From NCBI GenBank assembly GCA_963667375.1, contig OY763323.1, forward strand, positions 434,001 through 498,000: a stretch of DNA of 64,000 nucleotides, given 5' to 3'. The notes under the pieces are model-generated. The model was not told the DNA's origin. It was given only the letters and a program-made list of their open reading frames with translations, and did not search any database. Origin of the DNA: G963556115 sp963667375. GTDB taxonomy: Bacteria; Planctomycetota; SZUA-567. How positions within the stretch are numbered: the stretch's first letter is position 1; every line of letters starts with the position of its first letter. This document shows, piece by piece, positions 45,212-53,668 of the stretch. The translations under genes were made by a program, and so were the position numbers.

Positions 45212-45403
45212 ATGAACTTGAAAACAAAAACATTAGCAAAATGCTTTGACCCAGCAGAAGTATCTATAAAAACTCTCTCTAATAAGTGTAATTTAGACAA
45301 CAAAATGATACTAGCAGATTGTACATGCACTGCCAATAACCCTAATGGAATAACACTAGCAGATTGTACATGCACTGCCAATAACCCTAATGAGAAGCAA
45401 TAA
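45212..45403 (+). CDS. RiPP precursor peptide with two identical Cys-rich core repeats
   Basis: 63 residues after a strong AAGGAG (7 bases from the ATG). A leader of about 33 residues, with Cys11 and Cys26, is followed by two copies of LADCTCTANNPN (residues 34-45 and 49-60) separated by GIT and ended by EKQ. Each copy has a CxC pair (Cys37/39 and Cys52/54), two Thr, two Asn and NPN. The genes that follow encode a PqqD-like peptide-binding protein and a radical SAM/SPASM enzyme, the usual set for peptide modification. The likely chemistry is a radical-made thioether or C-C link within each repeat; the bond type cannot be read. No exporter or protease gene is adjacent. Confidence 0.85.
   Translation: MNLKTKTLAKCFDPAEVSIKTLSNKCNLDNKMILADCTCTANNPNGITLADCTCTANNPNEKQ
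45310..45392 (+). repeat. Two 38-bp identical direct repeats encoding the core peptides
   Basis: Copies at 45310-45347 and 45355-45392, both starting ACTAGCAGATTGTACATGCA, period 45 bases (15 codons). Identity at all positions, including silent ones, points to a recent in-frame duplication. Confidence 0.95.
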
Positions 45404-45462
45404 TATTTTATTTTCATTTGACTTAATCTTAAATTTTGCAATAACAACAATATGACTCATAT

Positions 45463-45810
45463 ATGAACATAACAAATTGCAACACAAGTGCTCATGAATA
45501 CGATAATTGTGAATGGCACGATAATGATATCATCAATTGGCACAAATCTGTATTAATCCATTTTGAACCAAATATTTATAATGGAGTAGTTTTTTTATAT
45601 CAAGTTGAAAAAAATATATTTTGGCAAGGAAATGCAGATTGCTATTTATTCTTCAGCAAAATAAATGGTTCATCAAGTTTAAAGCAGATTATATCTTATA
45701 TCTCCTTAGACCATAATATAAAAGATGCAGATATTTGGAGTAAATTGAAAAATGTCGTTTCCATACTATTTCAAAAAGGGTTCCTATGCAAAGACAAATC
45801 AGCCAATTAA
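45463..45810 (+). CDS. PqqD-like peptide-recognition (RRE) protein
   Basis: 115 residues. The first ~40 residues are variable. The rest has the PqqD/RRE winged-helix layout: strands VFLYQVEKNIFWQG, a turn with INGSSSLKQIISYIS (the family's G/S-T-xx-EI position), then a helix DIWSKLKNVVSILFQKGFL. In RiPP pathways this domain binds the precursor leader and presents it to the radical SAM enzyme. It starts 60 bases after the precursor stop with a weak ribosome site, and its end overlaps the radical SAM frame. Confidence 0.75.
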   Translation: MNITNCNTSAHEYDNCEWHDNDIINWHKSVLIHFEPNIYNGVVFLYQVEKNIFWQGNADCYLFFSKINGSSSLKQIISYISLDHNIKDADIWSKLKNVVSILFQKGFLCKDKSAN

Positions 45811-46987
45811 TCAAAGTTGGATGAATAAAAATTATAACGATGCCATTCGTAGTGTGTTAGACTATACTCCAGATTTAAAGATACCTAGTGATACTTTTTA
45901 CAACCATATTAGACAATTTTCAAATAATGATTCAATTACTAGACCCCATGAATTTGCATGGGAAATAACTAATAATTGTAATTTAAAATGCACACACTGT
46001 TTTGTAAAAGATGCCCCCCCATGTAATGATGTACTACCCAAAACATTATGTTTTTCAATAATTGATCAATTAAGATCAATTGGAATTTATAAAATTATAT
46101 TTTCTGGTGGAGAACCATTCCTAAGAAATGATTTTTTGGAAATCGTAGAATATGCTAAAAAGTTTAACATGGCTGTTGTCATCCATACAAATGGTTTATT
46201 ACTAAATAATCAAATATTAGCTATATTAAGTCAAATATTACACCCTAAAATTGATCTATTACAAATAAGTTTAGATGGAGACTCTAATGAGACTCATGAT
46301 AAAATAAGAGGAAACGGCACTTTTAAAACAACATTAGACAACATAAATAAAGTTATCGAAAATAAAATTACATTAAGAATTAACTTTACACCAACAAGCA
46401 TTAATCTTAATTCACTTCCAGACACATTCTTATTATGCTCTAAGTTAAATATAAAATATTTTACAGTCTCAGACTTTATTGAACTACGCGACACACCTCA
46501 TCTTATTCCAGATAGCAAACTTCTAATTAAAGCTCTGGCTGAAGTAATTAAAAAATCATTTAAATCTAATACTACTTTTGACTATTTACTTGATGCAAAT
46601 TGTATTATACAAAAAAGAATTGATATCCCATCAACAGATGAATCATTATATAATAAACAAATCAAAACACATAAACTAATCAGATGTAGTAATTCTTTTA
46701 ACTCAATGGCAATGAGAAGTGACGGTCGCATATTTTTGTGTATCCCTTCGTCATATTGTGACACAGACAAATTCTGTATTGGAAACGCAAAAACCACTAA
46801 AATAATTGATATATGGGAAAACAGGCGAAATAATATTTTATATATTGGACGAAAAGCAGACTTAATGAAGTGTTATACAAATAATTGTAATTTTTTTGAG
46901 TACTGCAAAGGAGGCTGCATTGCTAAATCATTTTATTATTCACATGATATCTATGCACCTGATCCAAGATGCCAAAGGATACAGTGA
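45752..46987 (+). CDS. Radical SAM/SPASM peptide-modifying enzyme
   Basis: 411 residues as drawn. The radical SAM cluster motif CNLKCTHC (C76-x3-C80-x2-C83) sits at the start of the barrel; IIFSGGEPFLR is the SAM-binding GGE motif. A C-terminal SPASM domain supplies Cys for further 4Fe-4S clusters: the RCSNSF Cys, the Cys of GRIFLC, then C374-x4-C379-x5-C385-x3-C389-x17-C407. This is the PqqE/sactipeptide-maturase architecture. The first ATG (45752) lies inside the PqqD-like gene without a ribosome site; the ATG at 45821, 10 bases past that gene's stop, may be the real start (388 residues). It probably acts on the CxC repeats of the precursor. Confidence 0.92.
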   Translation: MSFPYYFKKGSYAKTNQPINQSWMNKNYNDAIRSVLDYTPDLKIPSDTFYNHIRQFSNNDSITRPHEFAWEITNNCNLKCTHCFVKDAPPCNDVLPKTLCFSIIDQLRSIGIYKIIFSGGEPFLRNDFLEIVEYAKKFNMAVVIHTNGLLLNNQILAILSQILHPKIDLLQISLDGDSNETHDKIRGNGTFKTTLDNINKVIENKITLRINFTPTSINLNSLPDTFLLCSKLNIKYFTVSDFIELRDTPHLIPDSKLLIKALAEVIKKSFKSNTTFDYLLDANCIIQKRIDIPSTDESLYNKQIKTHKLIRCSNSFNSMAMRSDGRIFLCIPSSYCDTDKFCIGNAKTTKIIDIWENRRNNILYIGRKADLMKCYTNNCNFFEYCKGGCIAKSFYYSHDIYAPDPRCQRIQ

Positions 46988-47056
46988 TTAAATATATGAA
47001 TCAAAATTCAAAATAGATAATACAGTAAAATAATTTGTGTAAGTTTCTAATTGTAT

Positions 47057-47092
47057 TCTTTAGAGGATAAGGATATCCTTATCCTCTAAAGA
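47057..47092. repeat. 36-bp perfect palindrome without loop
   Basis: TCTTTAGAGGATAAGGAT (47057-47074) is followed directly by its exact reverse complement (47075-47092). It lies about 70 bases past the radical SAM stop, just before the transposase relic. No T-run follows on the plus strand. Confidence 0.7.
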
Positions 47093-47118
47093 GCTCCGAA
47101 CTGAAAGGAACTTATACT

Positions 47119-47432
47119 ATGAAAGACATAAAACGCCTATCCGATAATCAGACGAAACATATTCTTAAATCCACAAAGAATATCTCTGATCTGAATCAAC
47201 TCTTTACTCAACTTAAAAAACAGATCAGTGAATCCATGTATGATTAAGAACTCAAAGATCATCTAGGTTTTAAAAAAATCAGAAAGCTCCCAGTAGAAGA
47301 AATAATCACCGTAACGGTTCATATAAAAAAACAGTTCAACCTGAATACGGCGCAATTGAACTTGACGTCCCAAGAGATAGAAGCAGTGACTTTTAGCCTG
47401 TTGTCGTACCCAAATATAAAGGTTTAACTATA
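47119..47432 (+). pseudogene. Relic of an IS256-family transposase
   Basis: Starts with an ATG after GAAAGGAA and reads 42 codons to a TAA at 47245-47247. It continues as ELKDHLGFKK, then in another frame NHRNGSYKKTVQPEYGAIELDVPRDR, a TAG, and PVVVPKYKG. These match the N-terminal part of Mutator/IS256 transposases (RNG, TEYGEVELDVPRDR). At least two stops and a frameshift, and everything after about 100 codons is gone. Confidence 0.82.
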
Positions 47433-47483
47433 TAATTATACAAAGTATAAATACTGAAAAAATTGTAGCCCTGAGTTATAACT

Positions 47484-47513
47484 TATCAGCCAGCGTATAA
47501 GCGCTGGCTGATA
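47484..47513. terminator. 12-bp stem hairpin between convergent genes
   Basis: TATCAGCCAGCG pairs exactly with CGCTGGCTGATA across a 6-base loop. It lies just past the end of the 168-residue gene; no T-run, so it may be a weak or factor-assisted terminator. Confidence 0.55.
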
Positions 47514-47531
47514 TTCACTATAGAAAATATT

Positions 47532-48038
47532 TTAAAGCTTACCATTTTTTTTCTGAAGTTCGAGTTTAAAATCCTGCCAATTATCACATGAATCAGCAAT
47601 ATCTTTAATCTTTTCGATAGAAACACCTTTTAAATATGCACTATATACAACAAAAATAGCTGTATTTTTCTTGATCATCTTACCGGGCAAAAACACATAC
47701 TTATCCCATATTTTTTCAGCAAACGCTGCTACTTCAGGAGCTTTCCTTTTAGCTGAAGCAACTCTCTGATTAAATAATATTCCACCTAATTTACCTAAAG
47801 CATCATCATATGCTTTATATTGCTTCTCTGCTTTTTTTATGGCTTTCATCATTTCCTGATGATCAAACTTATCCTGTAAATCATTAAAGTGAACAGAAAG
47901 CATATAATGTATCTCATTAGGCTTATCCTTAGCAATATCAGAAGCATATTGTATCAGAACCGGATACGCAATAAGAAATAAATCAATAAGATGCTGATAC
48001 ATTGCTATAAGCTGTAACTTCTCCTCATCATTATGCAT
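47532..48038 (-). CDS. 168-residue soluble protein of unknown function
   Basis: Entirely helical by composition, charged, no signal peptide and no known motif (MHNDEEKLQLIAMYQHLIDLFLIAYPVLIQYASDIAKD as the N-terminal helix, split here only by description). A short gap separates it from two small membrane protein genes on the same strand, all downstream of hsdR. It may be an accessory gene of the element. Not recognised. Confidence 0.65.
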   Translation of the reverse strand: MHNDEEKLQLIAMYQHLIDLFLIAYPVLIQYASDIAKDKPNEIHYMLSVHFNDLQDKFDHQEMMKAIKKAEKQYKAYDDALGKLGGILFNQRVASAKRKAPEVAAFAEKIWDKYVFLPGKMIKKNTAIFVVYSAYLKGVSIEKIKDIADSCDNWQDFKLELQKKNGKL

Positions 48039-48061
48039 TATTTATATCCTGAATATAAGAC

Positions 48062-48262
48062 CTAATTCTTCCACCTGAGCGCACTAATACATGAAATAAT
48101 ACTTATTATCCAACCAAGCATAAATATCCAGAAGAAAACAGATAAACCAAAGTATATAATTGCAGCAATATATCTCTGCTGTAAAAGCTGCCCCAGTCCC
48201 AGAATAAAGAAACTAGCCAATCCCGCTATCATATTTGCAGTAGTATTCCTATCATTACCCAT
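48062..48262 (-). CDS. Small membrane protein, TM2-domain-like
   Basis: 66 residues with two membrane helices (IAGLASFFILGLGQLLQQRY and the Ile/Phe-rich second helix) and a charged end. The first helix with LGLGQLLQQRY resembles the TM2-domain pattern (G-H/Q-x-Y). AAAGGG stands before the ATG. Function unknown; it may be in an operon with the small genes on each side. Confidence 0.7.
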   Translation of the reverse strand: MGNDRNTTANMIAGLASFFILGLGQLLQQRYIAAIIYFGLSVFFWIFMLGWIISIISCISALRWKN

Positions 48263-48307
48263 AACAACCCTTTCTACTCAAAAATTTACTATATTAGACG
48301 TATACGC

Positions 48308-48559
48308 CTAAAATGAATTTAAATACATATAAATATCATTAAGAAATATCAGACTTGCTCCTAGAGCAAAGACAATAACGATTGAGAGTAATGATGTGAA
48401 TAGATTTACTGCGAGGACAAACTTATCCTGCCCAATAATCTCAGAGTTATCACCATGCTTGACAATATGTCTGGCGGGATCAAAAAATCGCCACTGAGCC
48501 TTTAATGCAAAAGCAATAAATAATATCCAAAGTACCCACTTAGCTGTATTAAAATCCAT
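48308..48559 (-). CDS. Small two-TM membrane protein of unknown function
   Basis: 83 residues with two hydrophobic helices (KWVLWILFIAFALKAQW and LAVNLFTSLLSIVIVFALGA) separated by a polar loop of ~25 residues. AAGG precedes the ATG by 5 bases. No family recognised. Confidence 0.65.
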   Translation of the reverse strand: MDFNTAKWVLWILFIAFALKAQWRFFDPARHIVKHGDNSEIIGQDKFVLAVNLFTSLLSIVIVFALGASLIFLNDIYMYLNSF

Positions 48560-48584
48560 AATTACCTTCCCATAATATTATTGA

Positions 48585-48723
48585 GGTTCGGGCATAAAAA
48601 AGGGTACCGAACCATTCCAGACATCAGCGCCGCCAAGCGCATACCTACAGAACAGCCGGTACCCAATTTTGGGTACTTCGCTGTTTTGCACGTAGGTATT
48701 AAAAATTTGGCGGTTTTGATGTC
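48585..48723 (-). ncRNA. Long multi-segment hairpin, possible structured RNA or mobile repeat
   Basis: Five collinear paired blocks: GACATCA/TGATGTC (48620-48626 with 48717-48723), CCGCCAA/TTGGCGG (48630-48636 with 48707-48713), ATACCTAC/GTAGGTAT (48641-48648 with 48692-48699), AACAGC/GCTGTT (48651-48656 with 48680-48685) and GTACCCAA/TTGGGTAC (48659-48666 with 48669-48676). A separate GGTTCGG/CCGAACC stem lies at 48585-48613. It follows hsdR on the minus strand and ends in a run of six T, so it may be a terminator, a small RNA or a MITE-like repeat. Confidence 0.5.
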
Positions 48724-48862
48724 TCTACAAAACAAAACTAACTAATTAAAATGTCAAATATTATTATAATTACATTTAATAATAATCAAATCAAAATTAT
48801 ATTATGCATTCATATTTTTTTTAAAATATGAATGACAACTACATAACAATTTCTCCACATTC

Positions 48863-51800
48863 CTATCCAACTTTAACTCGTTCATTAATCGCATCAATAA
48901 TCTTTACTATACTAGTAGCAACACTAATTTTACCAGCAAATAATTCAGTAATACTCCCTTGTTGATTGAACGGATGATCATGCAATACTTTTTTATCAAG
49001 CAGTCCATTATCAACAATATAATCCACAATTTGTGAAACAAAATTTATCTGATTACTATTTAATGAATTATCACTCAAAAATTTCGAGAATAACTCTTGC
49101 GCTGTATTCCTATCAAGTCCTACCAACTTCGCAGCGAACTCTAATAACGGCTGCTCACCAAACTCTTTTCTGTAATCCTCCTCACTCCCAAGATCATGCC
49201 AGAGAATAGACTCAAGATGTTCAATATCCTTCATTGTCAATTTTTCATTATGCTTCAACTTATACACCACAAAGTCATCCTGATGCTCTTTCAGATACAC
49301 TTCAACCTTTTTCCTGTAATTTACAAACTCATTTGTAGAATAATCCCCTTGATTTTCCTGCACATCAAGTACTTCATCGATAAATGAAGCATAATAAGTC
49401 GCAGCATTCTCCCGCTCAAGCAATGTTATCAACTCCCGCAACGCCACACGCACCTTCTCATGCTCAAAAACAGTCGCTTCGTCCCAGTATTCATCAGTCT
49501 GCACCCTCTGAATAATATCAATATTCTGCTGCACCTGTGGAAGATTACCCTTCTCCTCCAGCTTCCCAGCAGTAAAGTATAATTTCTTTTTATTCTTTGG
49601 CGCGGGATACTTTTGATCAAGGCATGCAAATTCTATTGCATACATAAGATAGTCAAAACGTTTCTTAAGTTCATCCTCGACAGACGGTATCACAATCGGT
49701 GCAATATGCTCTTTAATATCAGCCAACATCTTATCGCTTATACTATTCCATGCATTCACGTACCGATACGCATGAATCTGCTTAACATGCAACCTGGTAA
49801 TAAGACTAGTATCATCCAGCATATCCACTTCTTTTACCAACTCTGCAATCAACTCTTTACGATAAGCGATGTATTCCTCTTCCTGATAAATATTATGCTC
49901 CAAAAGCTTGGCTATCTCTGTTCTGATAATAAACAGACACTCAGACAACGATCTCTGCGGTTGCCCCTCAATCCCTTTGGGATTTTCTCTAAAGAACTCA
50001 AAGTTCGAGCAATAATCAAATACCAGAAAAGATTTCTTATTATCATCAACACCGAATAAATCTAGGCATAACCTTGTTCCACGCCCGATCATCTGATGAA
50101 ATTTAGCTTTAGACCGTACTCTTTTGAAAAAAACGAGGTTGACAATCGATGGCACATCAATCCCAGTATCCAGCATATCCACCGATATCGCAATCTGCGG
50201 CATGCTCTCCTGATCTTTAAAGTCATCAATAACGTCATCAACATAGTTTATACTATTATAAACCGCCTGTGCCAACTTCCCAGCATAATGCGGATACAAC
50301 TTGTTAAATCTCTCAAGTATAAAATCAGCATGCCGTTGGTTTGTAGCAAAGATAATCGTCTTTCCTATCTTATCGCCACCCTCAACCTTGATACCCTTCT
50401 CCATAAGATCCTGTAACACCATATCAACAGTAGAAGTATTAAACAGTATTTTATTTACCTCACTACTACTTATCTCATCAACCTCATCCCCAATCTTGTC
50501 TTCCCATTCTTCCTGCTCTTCATCAGAAAGTTCATCATAGGCAAGTCCAGTAGACAAAATCTTCGTAACCGTCTCCAGCGTATTATAAGGCACCAGATAC
50601 TTATTCTCTATCGCTTCATCCAGCGTATACGCATACGTCGGAACTCCATCTTCAATATCATAGAACTGATAGGTATTCTTCCCAATGTCACTCTTCGGTG
50701 TCGCAGTAAGCCCCAGCAGATATGAATCAAAATACGTAAAAATATCTCTGTACTTCTTATAAATAGATCTATGCGATTCGTCAATAATAATCAGATCAAA
50801 ATGTCCAACTGAGAATAACGTCGAACCATCATCCTTCTTCGTCTTATCAATAGCATTCATAATTGTCGGATAAGTAGAGAACACCATCCTGCTGTTATGC
50901 GGATCATCGTTCTTCTCCAGCAGATTACAGATTGTCAAATTCGGTAGTAACCTACTAAAATCCTTCTTCGCCTGCTTTACCAGCTCCCTTCTATCCGCGA
51001 GAAAGAGCACATTCTTCACCCAATTATATTTCGTAAGCACATCAACAATCGAAACAGCAGTACGAGTCTTACCCGACCCAGTAGCCATCACCAAGAGCGC
51101 CTTCCTCTGAGCCTTGCTCAGATTATCACACACCGCCTGAATCGCAGCTTTCTGATAAGGTCTATTTGATATATCATCATTAACCTGTACCGCAGATATA
51201 TCCTTACGTTCCTTCACCCTCTGCCGATACCAGTCCAGACTATCCCTCGTCGCAATCCCAGACACAATCCTCTCAGGATAAAAAGTATCCTCCCAGAGCC
51301 AGTAATCAAATCCATTGGTATAATAAATAAGCGGTCTAATCCCATACTGTTTCTCAAGACAATCAGCATACAGCTTCGCCTGCACCTTACCAATCTTCGC
51401 ATCCTTTGACGCTCTCTTTGCTTCAACTACCGCCAAGGGTTTACCGTCTTGCGCATACAGCACATAATCCACATACCCGACATTAGAAGCATTCGGCATA
51501 CCGCTAACCTCAATCTCTTCCCGGCAGTTATCCCCAATCACCCAGCCAGCCATTTCCAACGAAAGATCAATATAAATCTTTCTCGTCTTAAATTCAGATA
51601 TATCCTCACACGTGAAGTCAACCTTACTCTCATTCTCTACCCTTAACTCAGTAACTTTTTTCCGCTCATCTGTACTTCTCAACAGATCTTCAAGCTTCTT
51701 TTTCTCCGCTTCCCACTCTGCCTGTTTCGCCTTAAGCTCTTCCTGTACCGCTTTCGTCTTCCGTTCACACTCAATACTGCCAGCCAGCAATCCAACATCA

Positions 51801-52201
51801 AACTTACCTTTATAATTCTCACCCTCATATGCATAAGTAATCCACCGCATAAAGTGAAACAGATTCTCCAGCGACATCACACTCTCATCACGTCTCATCG
51901 GCATAGACTGATGTGCAGCCTTATTCCCCAGCGTGATAATAAACTTAATCTTCGGAAAGAGTCTTTCATCTATCATATCTTTAAATTTATAGTCATGAAT
52001 AAGCGCGGAAAGATTATCCTGATACGGTACTTTAAGCGAGCTGTCATGAGAGTACATCCACTTTACTGCCGTCTCCAGCGCTCTCCGAGTCGACAACGCA
52101 GCAATAGCATTAGACACCCCAAGCGCCTTCTCCGCCTCTTTACAAAGCAAAGCAATCGTCCTGAACTTCCCATGCTTCTCTAAAAACCCGAAATTACTCA
52201 T
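48863..52201 (-). CDS. hsdR: Type I restriction enzyme, R (motor/nuclease) subunit
   Basis: 1112 residues. An N-terminal DUF4145-like helical domain (1-110) and a coiled coil (155-190) come first. The nuclease core has YVDYVLYAQDGKPLAVVEAKRA (D...ExK) near 245-265. A superfamily 2 translocase follows: Walker A MATGSGKTRTAV, DESH box in LIIIDESHRS, GLTATPKSDIG, and the motif VI region MIGRGTRLC. A helical C-terminal domain binds the methylase core. It translocates and cuts foreign DNA with HsdM and HsdS. It is last in the minus-strand order hsdM-hsdS-hsdR. Confidence 0.93.
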   Translation of the reverse strand: MSNFGFLEKHGKFRTIALLCKEAEKALGVSNAIAALSTRRALETAVKWMYSHDSSLKVPYQDNLSALIHDYKFKDMIDERLFPKIKFIITLGNKAAHQSMPMRRDESVMSLENLFHFMRWITYAYEGENYKGKFDVGLLAGSIECERKTKAVQEELKAKQAEWEAEKKKLEDLLRSTDERKKVTELRVENESKVDFTCEDISEFKTRKIYIDLSLEMAGWVIGDNCREEIEVSGMPNASNVGYVDYVLYAQDGKPLAVVEAKRASKDAKIGKVQAKLYADCLEKQYGIRPLIYYTNGFDYWLWEDTFYPERIVSGIATRDSLDWYRQRVKERKDISAVQVNDDISNRPYQKAAIQAVCDNLSKAQRKALLVMATGSGKTRTAVSIVDVLTKYNWVKNVLFLADRRELVKQAKKDFSRLLPNLTICNLLEKNDDPHNSRMVFSTYPTIMNAIDKTKKDDGSTLFSVGHFDLIIIDESHRSIYKKYRDIFTYFDSYLLGLTATPKSDIGKNTYQFYDIEDGVPTYAYTLDEAIENKYLVPYNTLETVTKILSTGLAYDELSDEEQEEWEDKIGDEVDEISSSEVNKILFNTSTVDMVLQDLMEKGIKVEGGDKIGKTIIFATNQRHADFILERFNKLYPHYAGKLAQAVYNSINYVDDVIDDFKDQESMPQIAISVDMLDTGIDVPSIVNLVFFKRVRSKAKFHQMIGRGTRLCLDLFGVDDNKKSFLVFDYCSNFEFFRENPKGIEGQPQRSLSECLFIIRTEIAKLLEHNIYQEEEYIAYRKELIAELVKEVDMLDDTSLITRLHVKQIHAYRYVNAWNSISDKMLADIKEHIAPIVIPSVEDELKKRFDYLMYAIEFACLDQKYPAPKNKKKLYFTAGKLEEKGNLPQVQQNIDIIQRVQTDEYWDEATVFEHEKVRVALRELITLLERENAATYYASFIDEVLDVQENQGDYSTNEFVNYRKKVEVYLKEHQDDFVVYKLKHNEKLTMKDIEHLESILWHDLGSEEDYRKEFGEQPLLEFAAKLVGLDRNTAQELFSKFLSDNSLNSNQINFVSQIVDYIVDNGLLDKKVLHDHPFNQQGSITELFAGKISVATSIVKIIDAINERVKVG

Positions 52202-52366
52202 CTCTATCCCCTGTCTTACTCGACGAACTCTATTTTAACTTCGAAACTACTAACTTCTTTAACAGCTAAACCGCATGGGGCTACTCGCCCCAAACCCCAG
52301 CAAACGGTGTCCGTTTGATCACATTAGCTGAATATTTCTATTACTACACCGTTATATAATAAATTA

Positions 52367-53320
52367 TTATTGAAATCTACTTATTAATTTTTCCCAGAAA
52401 TATTCAGCTGCACCATACTGTGTCATAGGTTCTGAGTTTCTATTAATTCCTAACTGAGAATTCCATAATAATGAAGTACCATCATCAACAACAGACAATG
52501 ATTCACTAAAACTTGTTCCATATTCATCTTCAGAGTAAATAATAGAATCTGTCATATAGCTAATTGTTCCGCCTTTTATTATTTTACAAAAGGCTTCTTT
52601 ATTGCCATTCTTATATACCATAATTCTTATTTCAGAATCATTCGCAGAAAACTTAGTCTGAAAATTCACATTCCTCTTCTCAAACTCATTAAGAGTATTT
52701 TGTAAAAACCTATTCATATAATCATATGTTTCATTTAAAAAATTTTCTTTATCTAAATCAGTAAATTCTTTTTTAACGTGTAAATTTGCAGAGCGTTCAT
52801 TACTAACAACTTTTAATTCTATATCATCATTAGAATATGTTTCGGTACCAGCAGATTCTGAGATTGCAGATTTAGATTTAATACTATTTATAACATTTCT
52901 AATCTTATTTGTTATTTCTAAAAATGCCTTATTATAATTTGCATACTCAGTAATTGGTTTTCCGTCTCTTGTTGCAGCCAACAAACCTTTTAAAGGTGAA
53001 TTATGCCAGTCACAATGATCAATAATAACAGGTATTATTTCAGCTTCCCCACGACTCCTTCTTTCTAATGCAGCTTTCATTTCAATAGAAAAACAATACT
53101 CAGAATTTAAAAAGTCAACACTAACCAACAACAATATTATTTCTGACTCAAGTAATTTTTTATCAATTTCATCACCAAACGTAGCACCTGCAAGTATTTT
53201 CCTATCATGAAAAGTACTAATATCACCGTTACGTTTCAACATTATAAGATGTTTTTCTAACTGATCTCTCATCTCTTCATCAACATGAGAATATGAAAAG
53301 AAAACGGATACTACAGACAT
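52367..53320 (-). CDS. TIR-domain protein embedded in the type I RM operon
   Basis: 317 residues. An N-terminal TIR domain (1-145) starts VSVFFSYSHVDEEMRDQLEKHL and carries FLNSEYCFSIEMKAAL, whose Glu80 corresponds to the catalytic Glu of NAD-cleaving TIRs. The C-terminal ~170 residues (about 150-317) have no family that I recognise and end AAEYFWEKLISRFQ; this would be the sensing or partner-binding part. AGGAG lies before the ATG. A 103-residue gene ends 9 bases upstream and a 2-TM protein gene before that. Bacterial TIR proteins commonly act as abortive-infection effectors that deplete NAD. Confidence 0.88.
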   Translation of the reverse strand: MSVVSVFFSYSHVDEEMRDQLEKHLIMLKRNGDISTFHDRKILAGATFGDEIDKKLLESEIILLLVSVDFLNSEYCFSIEMKAALERRSRGEAEIIPVIIDHCDWHNSPLKGLLAATRDGKPITEYANYNKAFLEITNKIRNVINSIKSKSAISESAGTETYSNDDIELKVVSNERSANLHVKKEFTDLDKENFLNETYDYMNRFLQNTLNEFEKRNVNFQTKFSANDSEIRIMVYKNGNKEAFCKIIKGGTISYMTDSIIYSEDEYGTSFSESLSVVDDGTSLLWNSQLGINRNSEPMTQYGAAEYFWEKLISRFQ

Positions 53321-53329
53321 AACTATCTC

Positions 53330-53641
53330 CTATAAATATTTATTAGGTATTTGGTCAAGAAAAGCCAAAACGTGACTTATTTCACTACTTCCATTACAAA
53401 GCTTCACCCAAAGTTCAGATAATTCCTTTTCTTCTGGTGTATGGGAATATTTAGGGCAAAGTGCTTGTGATGTTGGAAGATTATTTGAACAAAAAGCAGA
53501 GTACACATTATGATCTTCAACAGTAATTACGTACCAAGGATTTGCCCCATTCGCCTTAATATTCCTGAACATATTTACTATCCACTCTTTACTAATATCT
53601 TGCAATTTTCGGTATTCATTATTAATTTTTATAGTAATCAT
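53330..53641 (-). CDS. 103-residue protein, partner of the TIR gene
   Basis: Small soluble protein, start MITIKINNEYRKLQDISKEW, Cys and His scattered (CSNN, CPKYSHTP), no known motif. It ends 9 bases before the TIR start and begins 27 bases after the 2-TM gene, so the three are almost certainly one unit. It could be an antitoxin-like inhibitor or adaptor of the TIR protein. Not recognised. Confidence 0.65.
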   Translation of the reverse strand: MITIKINNEYRKLQDISKEWIVNMFRNIKANGANPWYVITVEDHNVYSAFCSNNLPTSQALCPKYSHTPEEKELSELWVKLCNGSSEISHVLAFLDQIPNKYL

Positions 53642-53668
53642 TTTTTCTCACTAATTATAAATTAACAA

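Noticed and set aside
45310..45392. Possible CRISPR repeats
   Set aside because: Only two units with a 7-base spacer, coding and in frame; no cas genes.
45190..45450. Minus-strand open frame with repeated GLLAVHVQSAS
   Set aside because: It is the reverse shadow of the RiPP precursor repeats and has no ribosome site.
48585..48723. Retron msr-msd or toxIN-type antitoxin RNA
   Set aside because: No reverse transcriptase or ToxN-like gene nearby; kept only as an unexplained structure.
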